Shown here one piece after another: positions 18,582 to 29,046 of a stretch of DNA of 64,000 bases. This DNA is from an uncultured Winogradskyella sp. (lineage in GTDB: Bacteria; Bacteroidota; Bacteroidia; Flavobacteriales; Flavobacteriaceae), in NCBI RefSeq assembly GCF_947498345.1, contig NZ_CANMJY010000001.1, positions 62,001 through 126,000 of the forward strand, read 5' to 3'. Within the stretch, counting starts at the first letter, position 1. Each line of letters starts with the position of its first letter. Both the position numbers and the translations under genes were made by a program. The notes under the pieces are model-generated. The model did no database searches and was not told the DNA's origin. It saw nothing but the letters and a program-made list of their open reading frames with translations.

Positions 18582-20699
18582 ATGCTTAAAACTATAGGCT
18601 ATTACATATGGTGTGCTGTTCTTTTATTGGGATGCTCTCAAAGCAATACATCTATAGCAAAAAAGAAAGAAAAAAGGGCTAATGACTTAATTAATGAAAC
18701 GAGTCCTTATTTACTTCAACATGCCTATAATCCAGTAGATTGGAAAGCTTGGAATGATGAGTCTTTAAATCTGGCAAAAGAGCAGAATAAATTAATTGTA
18801 ATTTCCGTTGGTTATTCTGCCTGCCATTGGTGCCATGTTATGGAAGAAGAAAGTTTTGAAAATGATTCCGTGGCAAAGCTAATGAATGACAACTTTATTA
18901 ATATAAAAGTAGACCGTGAAGAACGACCAGATGTAGATCAAATATACATGAATGCTGTTCAATTAATGACTGGTAGTGGTGGTTGGCCATTAAACTGTAT
19001 AACATTACCAGATGGAAGACCAGTCTTTGGCGGAACTTATTTTACAAAATCTCAGTGGACAAAGATTCTTAAAGATATGTCTAGCTTGTATGAAAGCGAT
19101 CCCAATAAGGTTATAGCCTATGCCAAAAAGCTCACAGAGGGTATTAAAAACGCTGATCTTATAAAGGTAAATAATGAAGAAGTGCTATTTACCAAAGCAC
19201 AAATTGAAACGGTAATAAATAAACTAAAGCCATCTCTGGATTTTAAAAAAGGAGGACTGAAAAATGCTCCTAAGTTTCCGATGCCAAGTCATTTAAAATT
19301 TTTATTGAGATATAGTTTTCAATATAATGATGAAGATATAAAGAAGTTTGTTTTAAATACATTAAATAAAATGTCAAATGGCGGCATTTATGATCAAATA
19401 GGTGGAGGTTTTTCGAGATATTCGGTTGATGAGCGTTGGCATGTTCCTCATTTTGAAAAAATGTTATACGATAACGCACAATTGGTAAGTTTATATTCTA
19501 AAGCCTATCAACTCACTAAAAATGAATCTTTTAAGATTGTAGTTGCAGAAACCCTTAGTTTTATTGAAAAAGAATTAACTCAAAATGAAGGAGCATTTTA
19601 TTCATCCATAGATGCAGATAGTAAAACTACAGATGGACTATTAGAAGAAGGGGTGTTTTATACATGGACAAAAGACGAATTAAAAACTACTTTGAGTAAT
19701 GATTTTGATTTGTTTAAGTCGTATTACAATATCAATGCCACTGGGAAATGGGAAAAGGATAAATATATTCTCTATAAAACAGAAACTGATCAAGAGTTTA
19801 TTAAGACTAACAATATTACATTAGAGGAATTACAATCAAAACTATCTTTATGGAAAACCAAATTATATAAGTTAAGAAACAAAAGAGAACGACCTAGAAC
19901 TGACGACAAGGTATTAACCTCCTGGAATGCCCTTATGCTAAAAGCATATGTTGATGCTTACCGTGTCTTTGGCGAACAATCTTATATAGATAAAGCAATT
20001 GCAAATGCAACGTTTATTAAAGACAACCAGATTAAAACCGATGGTGCATTATTTCATAATTATAAAGATGGAAAGAGTACAATTGAAGGGTTTTCTGAAG
20101 ATTATGCCTATACAATAGCCGCGTATATTGAATTATATCAGGCTACATTTAATGAAGAATGGCTTAATATATCAAAAGCACTAATAGATTATGCAATAAC
20201 TCATTTTTTAAATGATGAAACACGTATGTTTTATTTTACGAGTGATGAAGCGACTAATTTAATAACAAGAAAAACAGAAATTCTGGATAATGTAATTCCA
20301 TCTTCTAATTCTGTTTTAGCCCTTTGTTTATTTAAATTAGGACATTATTATTCTAATAAAACGTATACTGATTTAGCAAAACAAATGCTGAGTAATGTAA
20401 ATGAAGATATTAAAGAAATACCCTCGGGATATACAAATTGGTTAGAACTTTATTTAAACTATTCTAATCCTTATTATGAAGTAGCAATATCGGGCCTGGA
20501 GGCACATTCAAAGTTAAAAGAATTTGATAAATCATATATACCTAATGTGTTAATCTCTGGATCTGATAAAAATACTCATCTCCCTTTATTGAAAAATAAA
20601 TTTATTGAAGATGAAACGTACATATATGTTTGTGTAAATGGAACTTGTAAATTACCGGTAACTACTACTAAAGAAGCCATTGAACAAATATTAAAGTAA
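18582..20699 (+). CDS. YyaL/DUF255 thioredoxin-domain lipoprotein
   Basis: A 705-residue lipoprotein (LLLGCSQ, Cys18). The N-terminal thioredoxin-like DUF255 domain has SACHWCHVMEEESF with Cys81/Cys84, and is followed by an (alpha/alpha)6-barrel region (e.g. GGIYDQIGGGFSRYSVD, RPRTDDKVLTSWNALM). This is the full layout of the YyaL/spermatogenesis-associated-20 family, whose biochemical role is unsettled. The lipid anchor puts this copy in the periplasm or outer membrane rather than the cytosol. It follows a strong terminator and precedes the LacI gene by 36 bases. Confidence 0.85.
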   Translation: MLKTIGYYIWCAVLLLGCSQSNTSIAKKKEKRANDLINETSPYLLQHAYNPVDWKAWNDESLNLAKEQNKLIVISVGYSACHWCHVMEEESFENDSVAKLMNDNFINIKVDREERPDVDQIYMNAVQLMTGSGGWPLNCITLPDGRPVFGGTYFTKSQWTKILKDMSSLYESDPNKVIAYAKKLTEGIKNADLIKVNNEEVLFTKAQIETVINKLKPSLDFKKGGLKNAPKFPMPSHLKFLLRYSFQYNDEDIKKFVLNTLNKMSNGGIYDQIGGGFSRYSVDERWHVPHFEKMLYDNAQLVSLYSKAYQLTKNESFKIVVAETLSFIEKELTQNEGAFYSSIDADSKTTDGLLEEGVFYTWTKDELKTTLSNDFDLFKSYYNINATGKWEKDKYILYKTETDQEFIKTNNITLEELQSKLSLWKTKLYKLRNKRERPRTDDKVLTSWNALMLKAYVDAYRVFGEQSYIDKAIANATFIKDNQIKTDGALFHNYKDGKSTIEGFSEDYAYTIAAYIELYQATFNEEWLNISKALIDYAITHFLNDETRMFYFTSDEATNLITRKTEILDNVIPSSNSVLALCLFKLGHYYSNKTYTDLAKQMLSNVNEDIKEIPSGYTNWLELYLNYSNPYYEVAISGLEAHSKLKEFDKSYIPNVLISGSDKNTHLPLLKNKFIEDETYIYVCVNGTCKLPVTTTKEAIEQILK

Positions 20700-20735
20700 C
20701 ACTAAAGGCTATTTTTAATAATAAACAGTATCAAA

Positions 20736-21749
20736 ATGACAACTCTAAAAGAATTATCTAAGCTCCTAAATATTTCCGTATCAACAGTTTCAAAAGCATT
20801 AAATGACAGCCATGAAATAAGCGATACTACTAAAAAACGTGTTAATGAGTTGGCAGAGAAACTTAATTATAAACCCAACAGAATAGCACAGCAATTAAAA
20901 AATAATAAAACTAAAACAATAGGTGTTATTCTGCCAACGGTAACTAATCCCTTTTTTGCTGAGGTGCTCCATGGTATTGAAATGGCTGCGACAAATAACG
21001 ATTATGATATTATTGTTTGCCTTTCTAACGAAACTTTAAATAAAGAAAAGCGGAGCCTTGAGCTCTTGTCTAATGGTAGCGTGGATGGATTTATTATGGC
21101 TGTAGCTAGAGAAGGTCAAGTAAAAAATGAAATAAACCATATTCAAACGATTTTAGACAGTAAAATACCGGTTTTAATGTTTGATAGAGTCGTAAATGAG
21201 ATTAATTGTGATAAAGTTATCGTTGATGATTTTCAATCTGTTTATGAAGCTACAGAACATTTGATTGAAAAAGAAGGTAGAAAGTATATTCTTTTAGTAA
21301 GTAATATTGAAGAGCTCAGTGTAGGGAAGCTAAGAATTAAAGGATATACTAAAGCGTTAGAAGAACACGATTTAAAATCAAATATTTTGAAACTCGATAA
21401 TGCTCTTGATGTAGAAGAAAGCATTTATAGTTATTTAAGTGAAAATACAGAAATTGATGCCATAATATCAATAGACCATATTACAGGGATTGTAGCTATT
21501 AATATGGCAAAAAAAATGGGTAGAGTGATTCCTAACGATATGTCCGTTGTAGGGTTTGGTTATGAGCACACAGAATTATTATCTAGTCCTAAGATTTCAA
21601 TTATTCACCAAAAAGCGCATAACATAGGTGAAATGTCTGTAAAACTTTTATTAGAAAGATTAAATACAGAACATCATAAAGCACAGACCATTATTGTACC
21701 TAGTGAGTTAAAACTTAGTGAGTCATCATTAAATAATTCTATTTCTTGA
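20736..21749 (+). CDS. LacI-family transcriptional regulator
   Basis: A 337-residue regulator. The N-terminal HTH is LSKLLNISVSTVSKALN, with the hinge helix up to about residue 60. The periplasmic-binding-protein-like sensor starts at KTIGVILPTVTNPFFAEVL and ends in the typical LLLERLN block. It is the last gene of the laminarin locus and probably controls it in response to a sugar or sugar phosphate. Its 3' end overlaps the convergent DUF3857 gene by 11 bases. I could not assign an operator to it. Confidence 0.9.
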   Translation: MTTLKELSKLLNISVSTVSKALNDSHEISDTTKKRVNELAEKLNYKPNRIAQQLKNNKTKTIGVILPTVTNPFFAEVLHGIEMAATNNDYDIIVCLSNETLNKEKRSLELLSNGSVDGFIMAVAREGQVKNEINHIQTILDSKIPVLMFDRVVNEINCDKVIVDDFQSVYEATEHLIEKEGRKYILLVSNIEELSVGKLRIKGYTKALEEHDLKSNILKLDNALDVEESIYSYLSENTEIDAIISIDHITGIVAINMAKKMGRVIPNDMSVVGFGYEHTELLSSPKISIIHQKAHNIGEMSVKLLLERLNTEHHKAQTIIVPSELKLSESSLNNSIS

Positions 21750-23703
21750 CCAGCACTAAAGTAATTTTGTTAAAATCTGCTGCACTATTGATAATACGTC
21801 TATAGTCTTCATAGATTTCTACAGGAATACGATTAGTTTTATAATACTCATCTGCTGTGATTTTCAAGGTATTACCATTTAATTCGTAAGACGATTTAAA
21901 ACTTAGCAAATCTTTCCCATCTTTTGTATAAACATTGTCAATATTTATGTCGTCTAGGTTGGCTATTGTATAACCTTCAGGTATTTTAACATTTATAGTT
22001 CTTTCGTATGTACGTTGAAATTCGTTTTCTAAGGGAAGCACTCTTTCTTTTTCTTGATATAATTCCATTTGAGAACCTATAAGCTCACCTACCTTAAAAA
22101 GATATTTATTACCTGCTTTTTCAACAAATACATCAGATGAAAAATCAATGTTAAAAATAAGTGGTTTAGTACCAAATAGATCTGGATTTTCGTTTTCAAC
22201 TTCTGCTTTGTTAATGGTTACACTTTCGTTAAGGCTTTTTGCATAGCTTTCTACCACTTCTTTCTTGTTTTCAGGTTTTATAATGTTCATAAAAGGATGT
22301 AGAAACATACCATAATAACCAGACATCGATTTTTTTAGCTTTACGTTTGTAATGGAGATGTCATCAGTATCAAAGCTTACATCAATAATCATGTTATCTT
22401 TAGAATGAGATGCTTTTACAGGTTTTATACGTTTAACTTTGCCTATTGCAGAAATAAAATCACCAACCTTTACCCGTTTGATAAAGAGGCCATAAGTGTC
22501 AGTAAGATAGCCAGGAGGAAAACCATATCTAGATTCATTTTCGTTAGGTGCTAAATATTTTTTGGTCTTTGGAAAATATATTAAGATGTCTTGAAGATAA
22601 ATATTGGCTTCAAATGTTTTATCAAAATGCATAAATTCTCTACTGCATGTAAAAACGATATCGTGCTTAATATCTAATTCCTTAAACAAAGCTATAAAAA
22701 GCTTAATTATACCACTTTCACTGGCTACTTTTTCTTCAATAATTGTATCTAGATCTGATAGTTTATCATTACTAAACTCAGCAACAAAAATGTTTGTTTT
22801 AATATAGTTTTCTATAGCTCTTAATTTTGAGTCTAAATCGGTATCGCTATTTAAATTTAATTCTTTTACTAATTTCTGGAGTGATTTTTTAGTTTTTTTG
22901 GAAAGTTCTGAATTGTAATAGTTAAATACATTTTGAGCTACTGAACCATATGAGGTAATGTCTTTGGTATTATTCGCTGTATTTTCATCTAAAGCATAGA
23001 TTATAAACTGACGTTCTGCAGCAAACAGTGATTGAGTTTCATGCTCTAATTTTTTGATTTCAGGAATTTTGAAAGACCAGTGGTTTTTAGTGTCAATTAT
23101 AGTATCAACTTCTACATTCTTTAAGCCATTATAACTTTTAAACTTAAACAATAGGTTTGATGGAGCAAAAACATCGAATTCTACATTTTTTTTATCAAAC
23201 TCATCCTGAAAACTTATGCGTTTACCGCTGTATGACGGACTTCGCTTTTCAACATATATAAACTCAATAAAACTACCTTTTTCTATGCCTTCAAAAGCAA
23301 AATACTTATAGGTTTTTTGGGTTTCATCGTCAGTTGCAGTTAATATTTTTGAGTCATCTAAATCAATGACCTTCCCTTTTGGTGTAATTACTCTTGCTTT
23401 GTTAACCAATAGCTCAGAATCCGAATCATATGGTAAATATACTTTGTTGTATTCTTCAATAGCATCATCGGAGTTGAGGTATAATGCTTTATGTTCTAAA
23501 TAATACTCAACAAATTTTCCATCTTCTGTAAAAAAAAACTCTGTTGCTATTTTTTCTTTAGCCGATACTAAATTTTCGTTAATATAATCTTTAGCATTAA
23601 AATTAGGTGTTTTGTCCCAATCATAATCTTTGTAAAATGCTTGTCCAAATAATGTGGTTGCAAATACGGTGTATAGGAGTAAGCTTAGTTTTAATAGTCG
23701 CAT
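21739..23703 (-). CDS. DUF3857/transglutaminase-fold protein lacking the catalytic triad
   Basis: A 654-residue exported protein (signal ends ATTLFGQ) with an N-terminal DUF3857-type domain, a transglutaminase-like middle and a C-terminal beta domain. It is a divergent paralogue of the next gene upstream. Aligned to that gene's Cys342-His385-Asp400, the Cys position is Ser328 (KVASESGIIKLF), and the His and Asp positions are also lost (EANIYLQDIL, YLAPNENE). It is therefore likely a pseudoenzyme with a structural or binding role. It is the last gene of a three-gene operon, 9 bases after its partner. Confidence 0.78.
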   Translation of the reverse strand: MRLLKLSLLLYTVFATTLFGQAFYKDYDWDKTPNFNAKDYINENLVSAKEKIATEFFFTEDGKFVEYYLEHKALYLNSDDAIEEYNKVYLPYDSDSELLVNKARVITPKGKVIDLDDSKILTATDDETQKTYKYFAFEGIEKGSFIEFIYVEKRSPSYSGKRISFQDEFDKKNVEFDVFAPSNLLFKFKSYNGLKNVEVDTIIDTKNHWSFKIPEIKKLEHETQSLFAAERQFIIYALDENTANNTKDITSYGSVAQNVFNYYNSELSKKTKKSLQKLVKELNLNSDTDLDSKLRAIENYIKTNIFVAEFSNDKLSDLDTIIEEKVASESGIIKLFIALFKELDIKHDIVFTCSREFMHFDKTFEANIYLQDILIYFPKTKKYLAPNENESRYGFPPGYLTDTYGLFIKRVKVGDFISAIGKVKRIKPVKASHSKDNMIIDVSFDTDDISITNVKLKKSMSGYYGMFLHPFMNIIKPENKKEVVESYAKSLNESVTINKAEVENENPDLFGTKPLIFNIDFSSDVFVEKAGNKYLFKVGELIGSQMELYQEKERVLPLENEFQRTYERTINVKIPEGYTIANLDDINIDNVYTKDGKDLLSFKSSYELNGNTLKITADEYYKTNRIPVEIYEDYRRIINSAADFNKITLVLVKK

Positions 23704-23712
23704 GTAATATAT

Positions 23713-25668
23713 TTAATTTGTTTTTTTAAAGACAACGGTTTCTTTATACTGTTTTTCTACTTTTTTTATGGCAGCATTAACAAGTTTTTGCTCCTCAGCT
23801 GAGAGTGTTAAAAAATTCATATTTAGTTCGTGCTTGTAAATTACTTTATTGAGTTCTTTTGTATAAGAAATATTGCATTTAAAGTATTTGTTGCTAAGCT
23901 TAAAATTTTCTGGTAAATAGTCTATGGAGTAATGCTCTGGCACTTCAAGAGAATTCTCAAAATGATAGTAGCTTTTATATTTTACCTCAATTTCATTTTC
24001 TCTATCGTCCTCAGATCTAAAATAACTGATTTCCCTGTTGAGGTTGAGGTTAACATAAATTTCATCTCCTAATTGTTTTGCATAGTCATTAATGCTAAAC
24101 TGATAATTAATTTTAAAATCCTTGTTGTAACTATACTTGTTAAGTTCTTCAAAACTTTGTATTAGAAATTTATTACTCCCTTTTTGTAGTTTTCTGGTGT
24201 AGTAATCTTTGAGCTCTTTTTCTGAGTTTTTACTTTCTAATTGATTGAAATAGTCAATTTTATAATAGCCAGATAGGCTGGTTTCCCCTATGCCTACAAG
24301 TTGTTCCTCTTTAAGACTTAACTGTGATTTTTCAATATAGGAATTGTTTTCTGGAGGCATTATTGGTACGGTTTCTATATAGAAATCACCCTCTCCGTTG
24401 CCAATGAGTGCCTCTTTACCTTGTATAAAAGACGAAGGCATCTCTAAGGGTAAATACCGACCTGTAGCATCAAGAAAATAGGTTTTATCATCTTCTTTAT
24501 AAGATAAAATCATATGATTATCTACCATTGGAGTGGGTAATTCTGTATAGGAATACGGAATACTCCGAGTACCAATCCATGTAAGATAACCTTTAAGCCC
24601 TGCAACTTTTAGCATCTCAAACAAAATACTTGAGTTGTCCTTGCAATCTCCATATTTTTTATTAAATACATCATTGGCTTCTCGGGGAATAAAACCTCCC
24701 AATGCATATTCAAAATCTATGTATTTAATATTTTTTTGTGTCCAATAATAAATTGCTCTTACCTTTTCTAAGTTTGTTTTACAATCTTTAGTAATATCAT
24801 TTACTAAACTTACCAAGGCAACATCAGTTGGTTGCTGGTTAATGTCCTTAACCATGGAATAATACCAATCATACAAGTCAGATACGTCTTCTAAGACTTT
24901 AACTTCTTTGTCTTTAGTTTTATAAGATGTAATTATTGGAATAATATGGGGTAATACTTTTTTGTAAGTTGGTACAGCGCTTTCATACTTTATTTCATCG
25001 ACATCAGAAATTTCCCAGGTATATATATTAGAACCTCTTTTATTTTCTTTGCTAAATTTAATGTTATACCCTTTGGTATTAAATTCTTTAAACCTAAGTG
25101 TAATTTCATCATCAGCAATTAAGATGACCTTTTTATTTTTAATAGGATAAAAGTTTCCAAAATATATAGGGCTTATAAATCTTGGATTCTTTACAATTTC
25201 GGTATACTCTAATTTTGTTTTCCCGCCTTCAGCTAAGTTTGGATAAATAAAATTTAGAGATTTTGTGTCATCATGAAATGAATTGTCTAGCTCGTCCTTT
25301 TCAACAAAGTCTTCTACTTTGTATGCTTTGTATTTTCCGTCTTTATATTCATATGATGTAGCCTCTACAGATTCTAATTCGAAAAAAGCTGAAAAGTCTA
25401 AGGCCTTTTTAGATCCATAGGTAGCTGATTCATCTAAAAATAAATCTTCTTCAAAGAAAGATTGTTTAATCTCTAGCTCATCATTATTTTTTAACTTCAC
25501 TGAAATTTGAATTTTATCTATAAGTCTTATAAATGAAGCTTCAGGGTATTTGTTTTTTAGAGTATTAAATTCTTCCGTATGTTGTGCTTGAGCAATAAAT
25601 AAAGCGCCAAATAAAAAGAGTATTAACGATAAGTATTGAATTCTATTTTGTTTTATAAACTGAGCCAT
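23713..25668 (-). CDS. DUF3857 transglutaminase-like exported protein
   Basis: A 651-residue protein with a signal peptide (cleavage near AQAQ). An N-terminal DUF3857 domain (about 35-230) is followed by a transglutaminase core with an apparently complete triad: Cys342 (KKYGDCKDNSSIL), His385 (VDNHMIL) and Asp400 (FLDATG). A DUF3858-like beta domain ends the protein. The family is common in Bacteroidota and its substrate is unknown. The start overlaps the end of the upstream MORN-repeat gene by 26 bases, so translation is probably coupled. Confidence 0.85.
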   Translation of the reverse strand: MAQFIKQNRIQYLSLILFLFGALFIAQAQHTEEFNTLKNKYPEASFIRLIDKIQISVKLKNNDELEIKQSFFEEDLFLDESATYGSKKALDFSAFFELESVEATSYEYKDGKYKAYKVEDFVEKDELDNSFHDDTKSLNFIYPNLAEGGKTKLEYTEIVKNPRFISPIYFGNFYPIKNKKVILIADDEITLRFKEFNTKGYNIKFSKENKRGSNIYTWEISDVDEIKYESAVPTYKKVLPHIIPIITSYKTKDKEVKVLEDVSDLYDWYYSMVKDINQQPTDVALVSLVNDITKDCKTNLEKVRAIYYWTQKNIKYIDFEYALGGFIPREANDVFNKKYGDCKDNSSILFEMLKVAGLKGYLTWIGTRSIPYSYTELPTPMVDNHMILSYKEDDKTYFLDATGRYLPLEMPSSFIQGKEALIGNGEGDFYIETVPIMPPENNSYIEKSQLSLKEEQLVGIGETSLSGYYKIDYFNQLESKNSEKELKDYYTRKLQKGSNKFLIQSFEELNKYSYNKDFKINYQFSINDYAKQLGDEIYVNLNLNREISYFRSEDDRENEIEVKYKSYYHFENSLEVPEHYSIDYLPENFKLSNKYFKCNISYTKELNKVIYKHELNMNFLTLSAEEQKLVNAAIKKVEKQYKETVVFKKTN

Positions 25669-28600
25669 TGAAATAATATTCTGTTTTAATTAACTTACCT
25701 GTTTCGTTATAGAGTTTGCGTTCTCCATGTCTTTCATTGTTATTATAATTTATAACCTCTTTAGTTTTTCCATTAGGAAAATTTTTGATGGTTTCTCCAT
25801 CTAAGAGCCCATAATAATATTTAGACTTTTTCTTTATTGTACCGTCTTCGTAATAGTCTATATAGTCTCCATGATATTCACCATTTTTGTATTGTATCTC
25901 ATTTTCTATAGCACCAGAGTAATAATAACTCTTGTAATCACCAACAAACTGACCGTTTTTATATTCCATAGTTCTTGATGGCTTTCCATTATCATAAAAT
26001 GCTTCGATTTTATGGGTTTCTTTTATTATAGGAATCATATCTATCTCCATGCCAGAACTATCTAAATAAGCATAACCAATAAGTGTACCATGATTGTAGA
26101 ACCTTATTAATTGTAAGTTTCCGTTTCTACCGTAAAACTCCTTCCTCCCATGTTGCTGGTCTTTGACATAAGTAGTTTTGGTATCTATAGTTCCATCTTC
26201 AAAATAGGAAAGCCAAGTTCCACTTTTTATACCATATTCGTAATATGACTCGTCTTCTATTTGTCCATTTTTATGGTAACGCAAAGATTTGCCATTTTCA
26301 CTTCCGTTGAGGTATGTCTCTTTATATTTTATAGTACCATCTTCATAACGCCAAATCCATTCTCCATGCATCAAATTATTTAGATAGCTTCCAGATATAT
26401 TTAGACTGCCATCAAAATTATAGTTATTGTAATTACCGTGCTGTAAACCATTAACATAATCAATTTCTAACTCTTTTTTACCATTAAAATGATTAACTAT
26501 GAGGGTATACTGTTGTTTAGCGTTTTCAAAGTCTATAGTTTGGTGAACTTCATTCTTATTATTATAAATAACTTCTTTTATGCTTTTACCATATTTATAA
26601 TGATTTTCTTTTATTAGATTACCATTTACACCAAATATTTGTTGTGTTCCATTAATATCTCCTTTGTGATAAAAGCTAATATTACTTAATGTGCCATCCA
26701 GATTGTAATAATGCCATTCACCATGTTGGTAACCATCTTTGTACCAACCTTGAGCCTGAAGTTTACCATTGATATGAAATCCCTGATAGTAGCCCGTTAA
26801 GTCTCCTTTTTCAAATTGAGAAATACTCGAAATTTGTCCATCAGTATGATAAGATTTATGAGTTCCTATCGCTAAGTCTTCTTCGTAATTACCACTTTCT
26901 GTTAAGACCCCATTTTTATCGAAGAATTTCCATTCTCCCATTTTACCACCCTTAATGTCGTATTTTCCTTCGGACATTGTATTACCATTAGCATAGAATC
27001 CTTTAAAATAAAACTTACCACCTTTTTTGCGATTTTCTGTTAGTACTTTTCCATCTTTATCGTAATATTTATAACTTATGACTTCACCACGTCTATATTC
27101 AAATTCGTAGTGTAGTTTTCCGTCTGTGTCATAGTACTTGTAGAGCCCTGTAATCTTTCCTTTGTCATATTCAAAAACAGACTCTAAAGTGCCATCTTGG
27201 TAAAATGTTTTCCAGGGACCATCAAAAAAGTTATCTTGGCTTTGACCTTGTTCACTAATTTGACCGTTAAAATGATACTTTGTATACGATCCATTTAGTT
27301 CATTATTAGTATAGGTCGCTTCTAACGATTTTTGTTTGTTCCAGTAGTATTGAGTTTCTTTACCATTGCGTTGCCCGTCTTTAAATTCGATATTAGAGTA
27401 AATATCTCCATGAGCATAATATTCTAAAACATTATTTATGGCTTTATCATTATTGTAGTCTACATCAAACTCTGGTTGAATAATATCTCCAACATTAAAA
27501 TAGGCTAAGTATTTTCCATCTAACTTACCATCTTTGAAGTGCTTCTTTTGTTTTAGTGCACCTGAAGAAAGATAGTATAAGTATTCACCATCAAAATTGC
27601 TATTTTTTAAATCGGTCTTTATGTAAGGCTTACCATTTTCGTACCAAGATTCATTTTTACCATTCAACTCACCGTTAACATAAATAGTAGTTTCTTTTAA
27701 TTGCCCATTCTTATGATACCAAGACCATTTACCTTCTCTTTTACCTTTATTATTATAAGCACCTTTACCTGATACCGCGCCATTTTCTTCATAGAACACC
27801 CAATCGCCAACTGAAACATCTCCATTCATTTCTCCTTCTGCCTGAATTATACGATTTGAATAGTAATAATAGGTGTTTTTAGTTGTACCATCTATCATTT
27901 GTTTTTGTGGTGCCATAACATCATAAGTGTTGGTCGTAAATGCTGAAATAAAACTTTTTACATCGTCGGTTTTCTTTGCTACTAATTTTTTTAATTCTTC
28001 ATTTTTTATAGAATAAGTAAGTGTGTAAACAAAATTATCGAATTGATCGTTTTCTTTTATCCACTTAAATAGTGGTACATAACGTTTGTCCCAAAAACCA
28101 TCACTACCTTCATAATCTTCGAGCTGTTCAATCATTGCATGGCTTTGTTTTACCAATGCGATATCTATTTCGTTATCTATTTTATATTTATTACTTAGCG
28201 CAATCCTATTGTCTAGTATTAAGTTAAGATCTTCAAAAGCTTCATCATCTTCAGAGACCACCAAATCGTCATTGGGCTCATATTCATTTTTGCCAGCGAT
28301 AGCTTCATTTAAGTACTTAAGTAATGAAAAGGCACGTTCAGAATCTGGTTCAACCAGAAGTGCCATATTATAGCACATTAATGCCTGAGCAGTAAGATTT
28401 TGTCTATAGCATATGTTACCAAGAAATAAATGCGCGTTTCTGTAAGTAGGACTCATTAAAATGACCTTTTGATAAGCATCTATAGCTTTAGGTATATCTT
28501 TCATTTTTTCATAACAAGTTGCCTTATTAAACCATAATTTATGATTTGCTGGATAATACTGCAGTGCTTTATCATATATATCAATAGCATCCTGATATTT

Positions 28601-28936
28601 TTCTAAATTTTCTAGAGCTACACCTTTGTTCATCATAAAAAATAGCTTAGAACTACTATCGCAATCTAAAGCTAATCCTTCATCAGTAGTCTTAATGGCT
28701 TCCTCATAGTTTTCTAGTTGAATTAAATAGTATGATTTAGAGGTTAGTATGGTGCAGTAAGTAGAATCATTTTTGTTTATTTTATTTAGCGATTCAAGAA
28801 CTTTATCATATTGCTCTTCGCCAGAGAATTTAGCTACTTCTTCAACGATATTATCGTAGTCTATATATTTAATTTTATCTTGTGAGTGTATTAGACAGGC
28901 AAAAAGTAAAAACGATAGTGATAGGATTTTTTTCAT
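25643..28936 (-). CDS. Exported TPR and MORN-repeat (YwqK-like) protein
   Basis: A 1097-residue protein with a short signal peptide (LLFACLIHSQ). Residues about 20-220 are TPR repeats (e.g. AIDIYDKALQYYPANHKLWFNKAT). From about 355 to the end it is a long array of MORN_2 repeats of the form WYxNGxxxxExxYxxGxxxG. MORN_2 arrays are often labelled YwqK-type antitoxin, but nothing here indicates a toxin-antitoxin pair. It heads the operon with the two DUF3857 proteins, suggesting an envelope complex. A terminator of the LEA-like gene lies just upstream. Confidence 0.85.
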   Translation of the reverse strand: MKKILSLSFLLFACLIHSQDKIKYIDYDNIVEEVAKFSGEEQYDKVLESLNKINKNDSTYCTILTSKSYYLIQLENYEEAIKTTDEGLALDCDSSSKLFFMMNKGVALENLEKYQDAIDIYDKALQYYPANHKLWFNKATCYEKMKDIPKAIDAYQKVILMSPTYRNAHLFLGNICYRQNLTAQALMCYNMALLVEPDSERAFSLLKYLNEAIAGKNEYEPNDDLVVSEDDEAFEDLNLILDNRIALSNKYKIDNEIDIALVKQSHAMIEQLEDYEGSDGFWDKRYVPLFKWIKENDQFDNFVYTLTYSIKNEELKKLVAKKTDDVKSFISAFTTNTYDVMAPQKQMIDGTTKNTYYYYSNRIIQAEGEMNGDVSVGDWVFYEENGAVSGKGAYNNKGKREGKWSWYHKNGQLKETTIYVNGELNGKNESWYENGKPYIKTDLKNSNFDGEYLYYLSSGALKQKKHFKDGKLDGKYLAYFNVGDIIQPEFDVDYNNDKAINNVLEYYAHGDIYSNIEFKDGQRNGKETQYYWNKQKSLEATYTNNELNGSYTKYHFNGQISEQGQSQDNFFDGPWKTFYQDGTLESVFEYDKGKITGLYKYYDTDGKLHYEFEYRRGEVISYKYYDKDGKVLTENRKKGGKFYFKGFYANGNTMSEGKYDIKGGKMGEWKFFDKNGVLTESGNYEEDLAIGTHKSYHTDGQISSISQFEKGDLTGYYQGFHINGKLQAQGWYKDGYQHGEWHYYNLDGTLSNISFYHKGDINGTQQIFGVNGNLIKENHYKYGKSIKEVIYNNKNEVHQTIDFENAKQQYTLIVNHFNGKKELEIDYVNGLQHGNYNNYNFDGSLNISGSYLNNLMHGEWIWRYEDGTIKYKETYLNGSENGKSLRYHKNGQIEDESYYEYGIKSGTWLSYFEDGTIDTKTTYVKDQQHGRKEFYGRNGNLQLIRFYNHGTLIGYAYLDSSGMEIDMIPIIKETHKIEAFYDNGKPSRTMEYKNGQFVGDYKSYYYSGAIENEIQYKNGEYHGDYIDYYEDGTIKKKSKYYYGLLDGETIKNFPNGKTKEVINYNNNERHGERKLYNETGKLIKTEYYFNGSVYKTK

Positions 28937-28991
28937 GTAAGAGATATGATTTATAGAACAAGCAATATAGCAATACGCGAGATAAAGGCAT

Positions 28992-29019
28992 AAAAAAAAG
29001 CCTGATTTTCATCAGACTT
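28992..29019 (-). terminator. Rho-independent terminator of the LEA-like lipoprotein gene
   Basis: Read on the - strand, a 9-bp stem with one G-U pair (AAGTCTGAT / ATCAGGCTT, loop GAAA) is followed by a run of eight T. It ends the lipoprotein mRNA and isolates the next operon. Confidence 0.88.
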
Positions 29020-29046
29020 TTAAGTTTTATAACGAAAAGATTCTAA

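Noticed and set aside
25643-28936. Toxin-antitoxin label for the MORN-repeat (YwqK-like) protein
   Set aside because: The label comes from repeat homology only; there is no small partner gene and the protein is exported.
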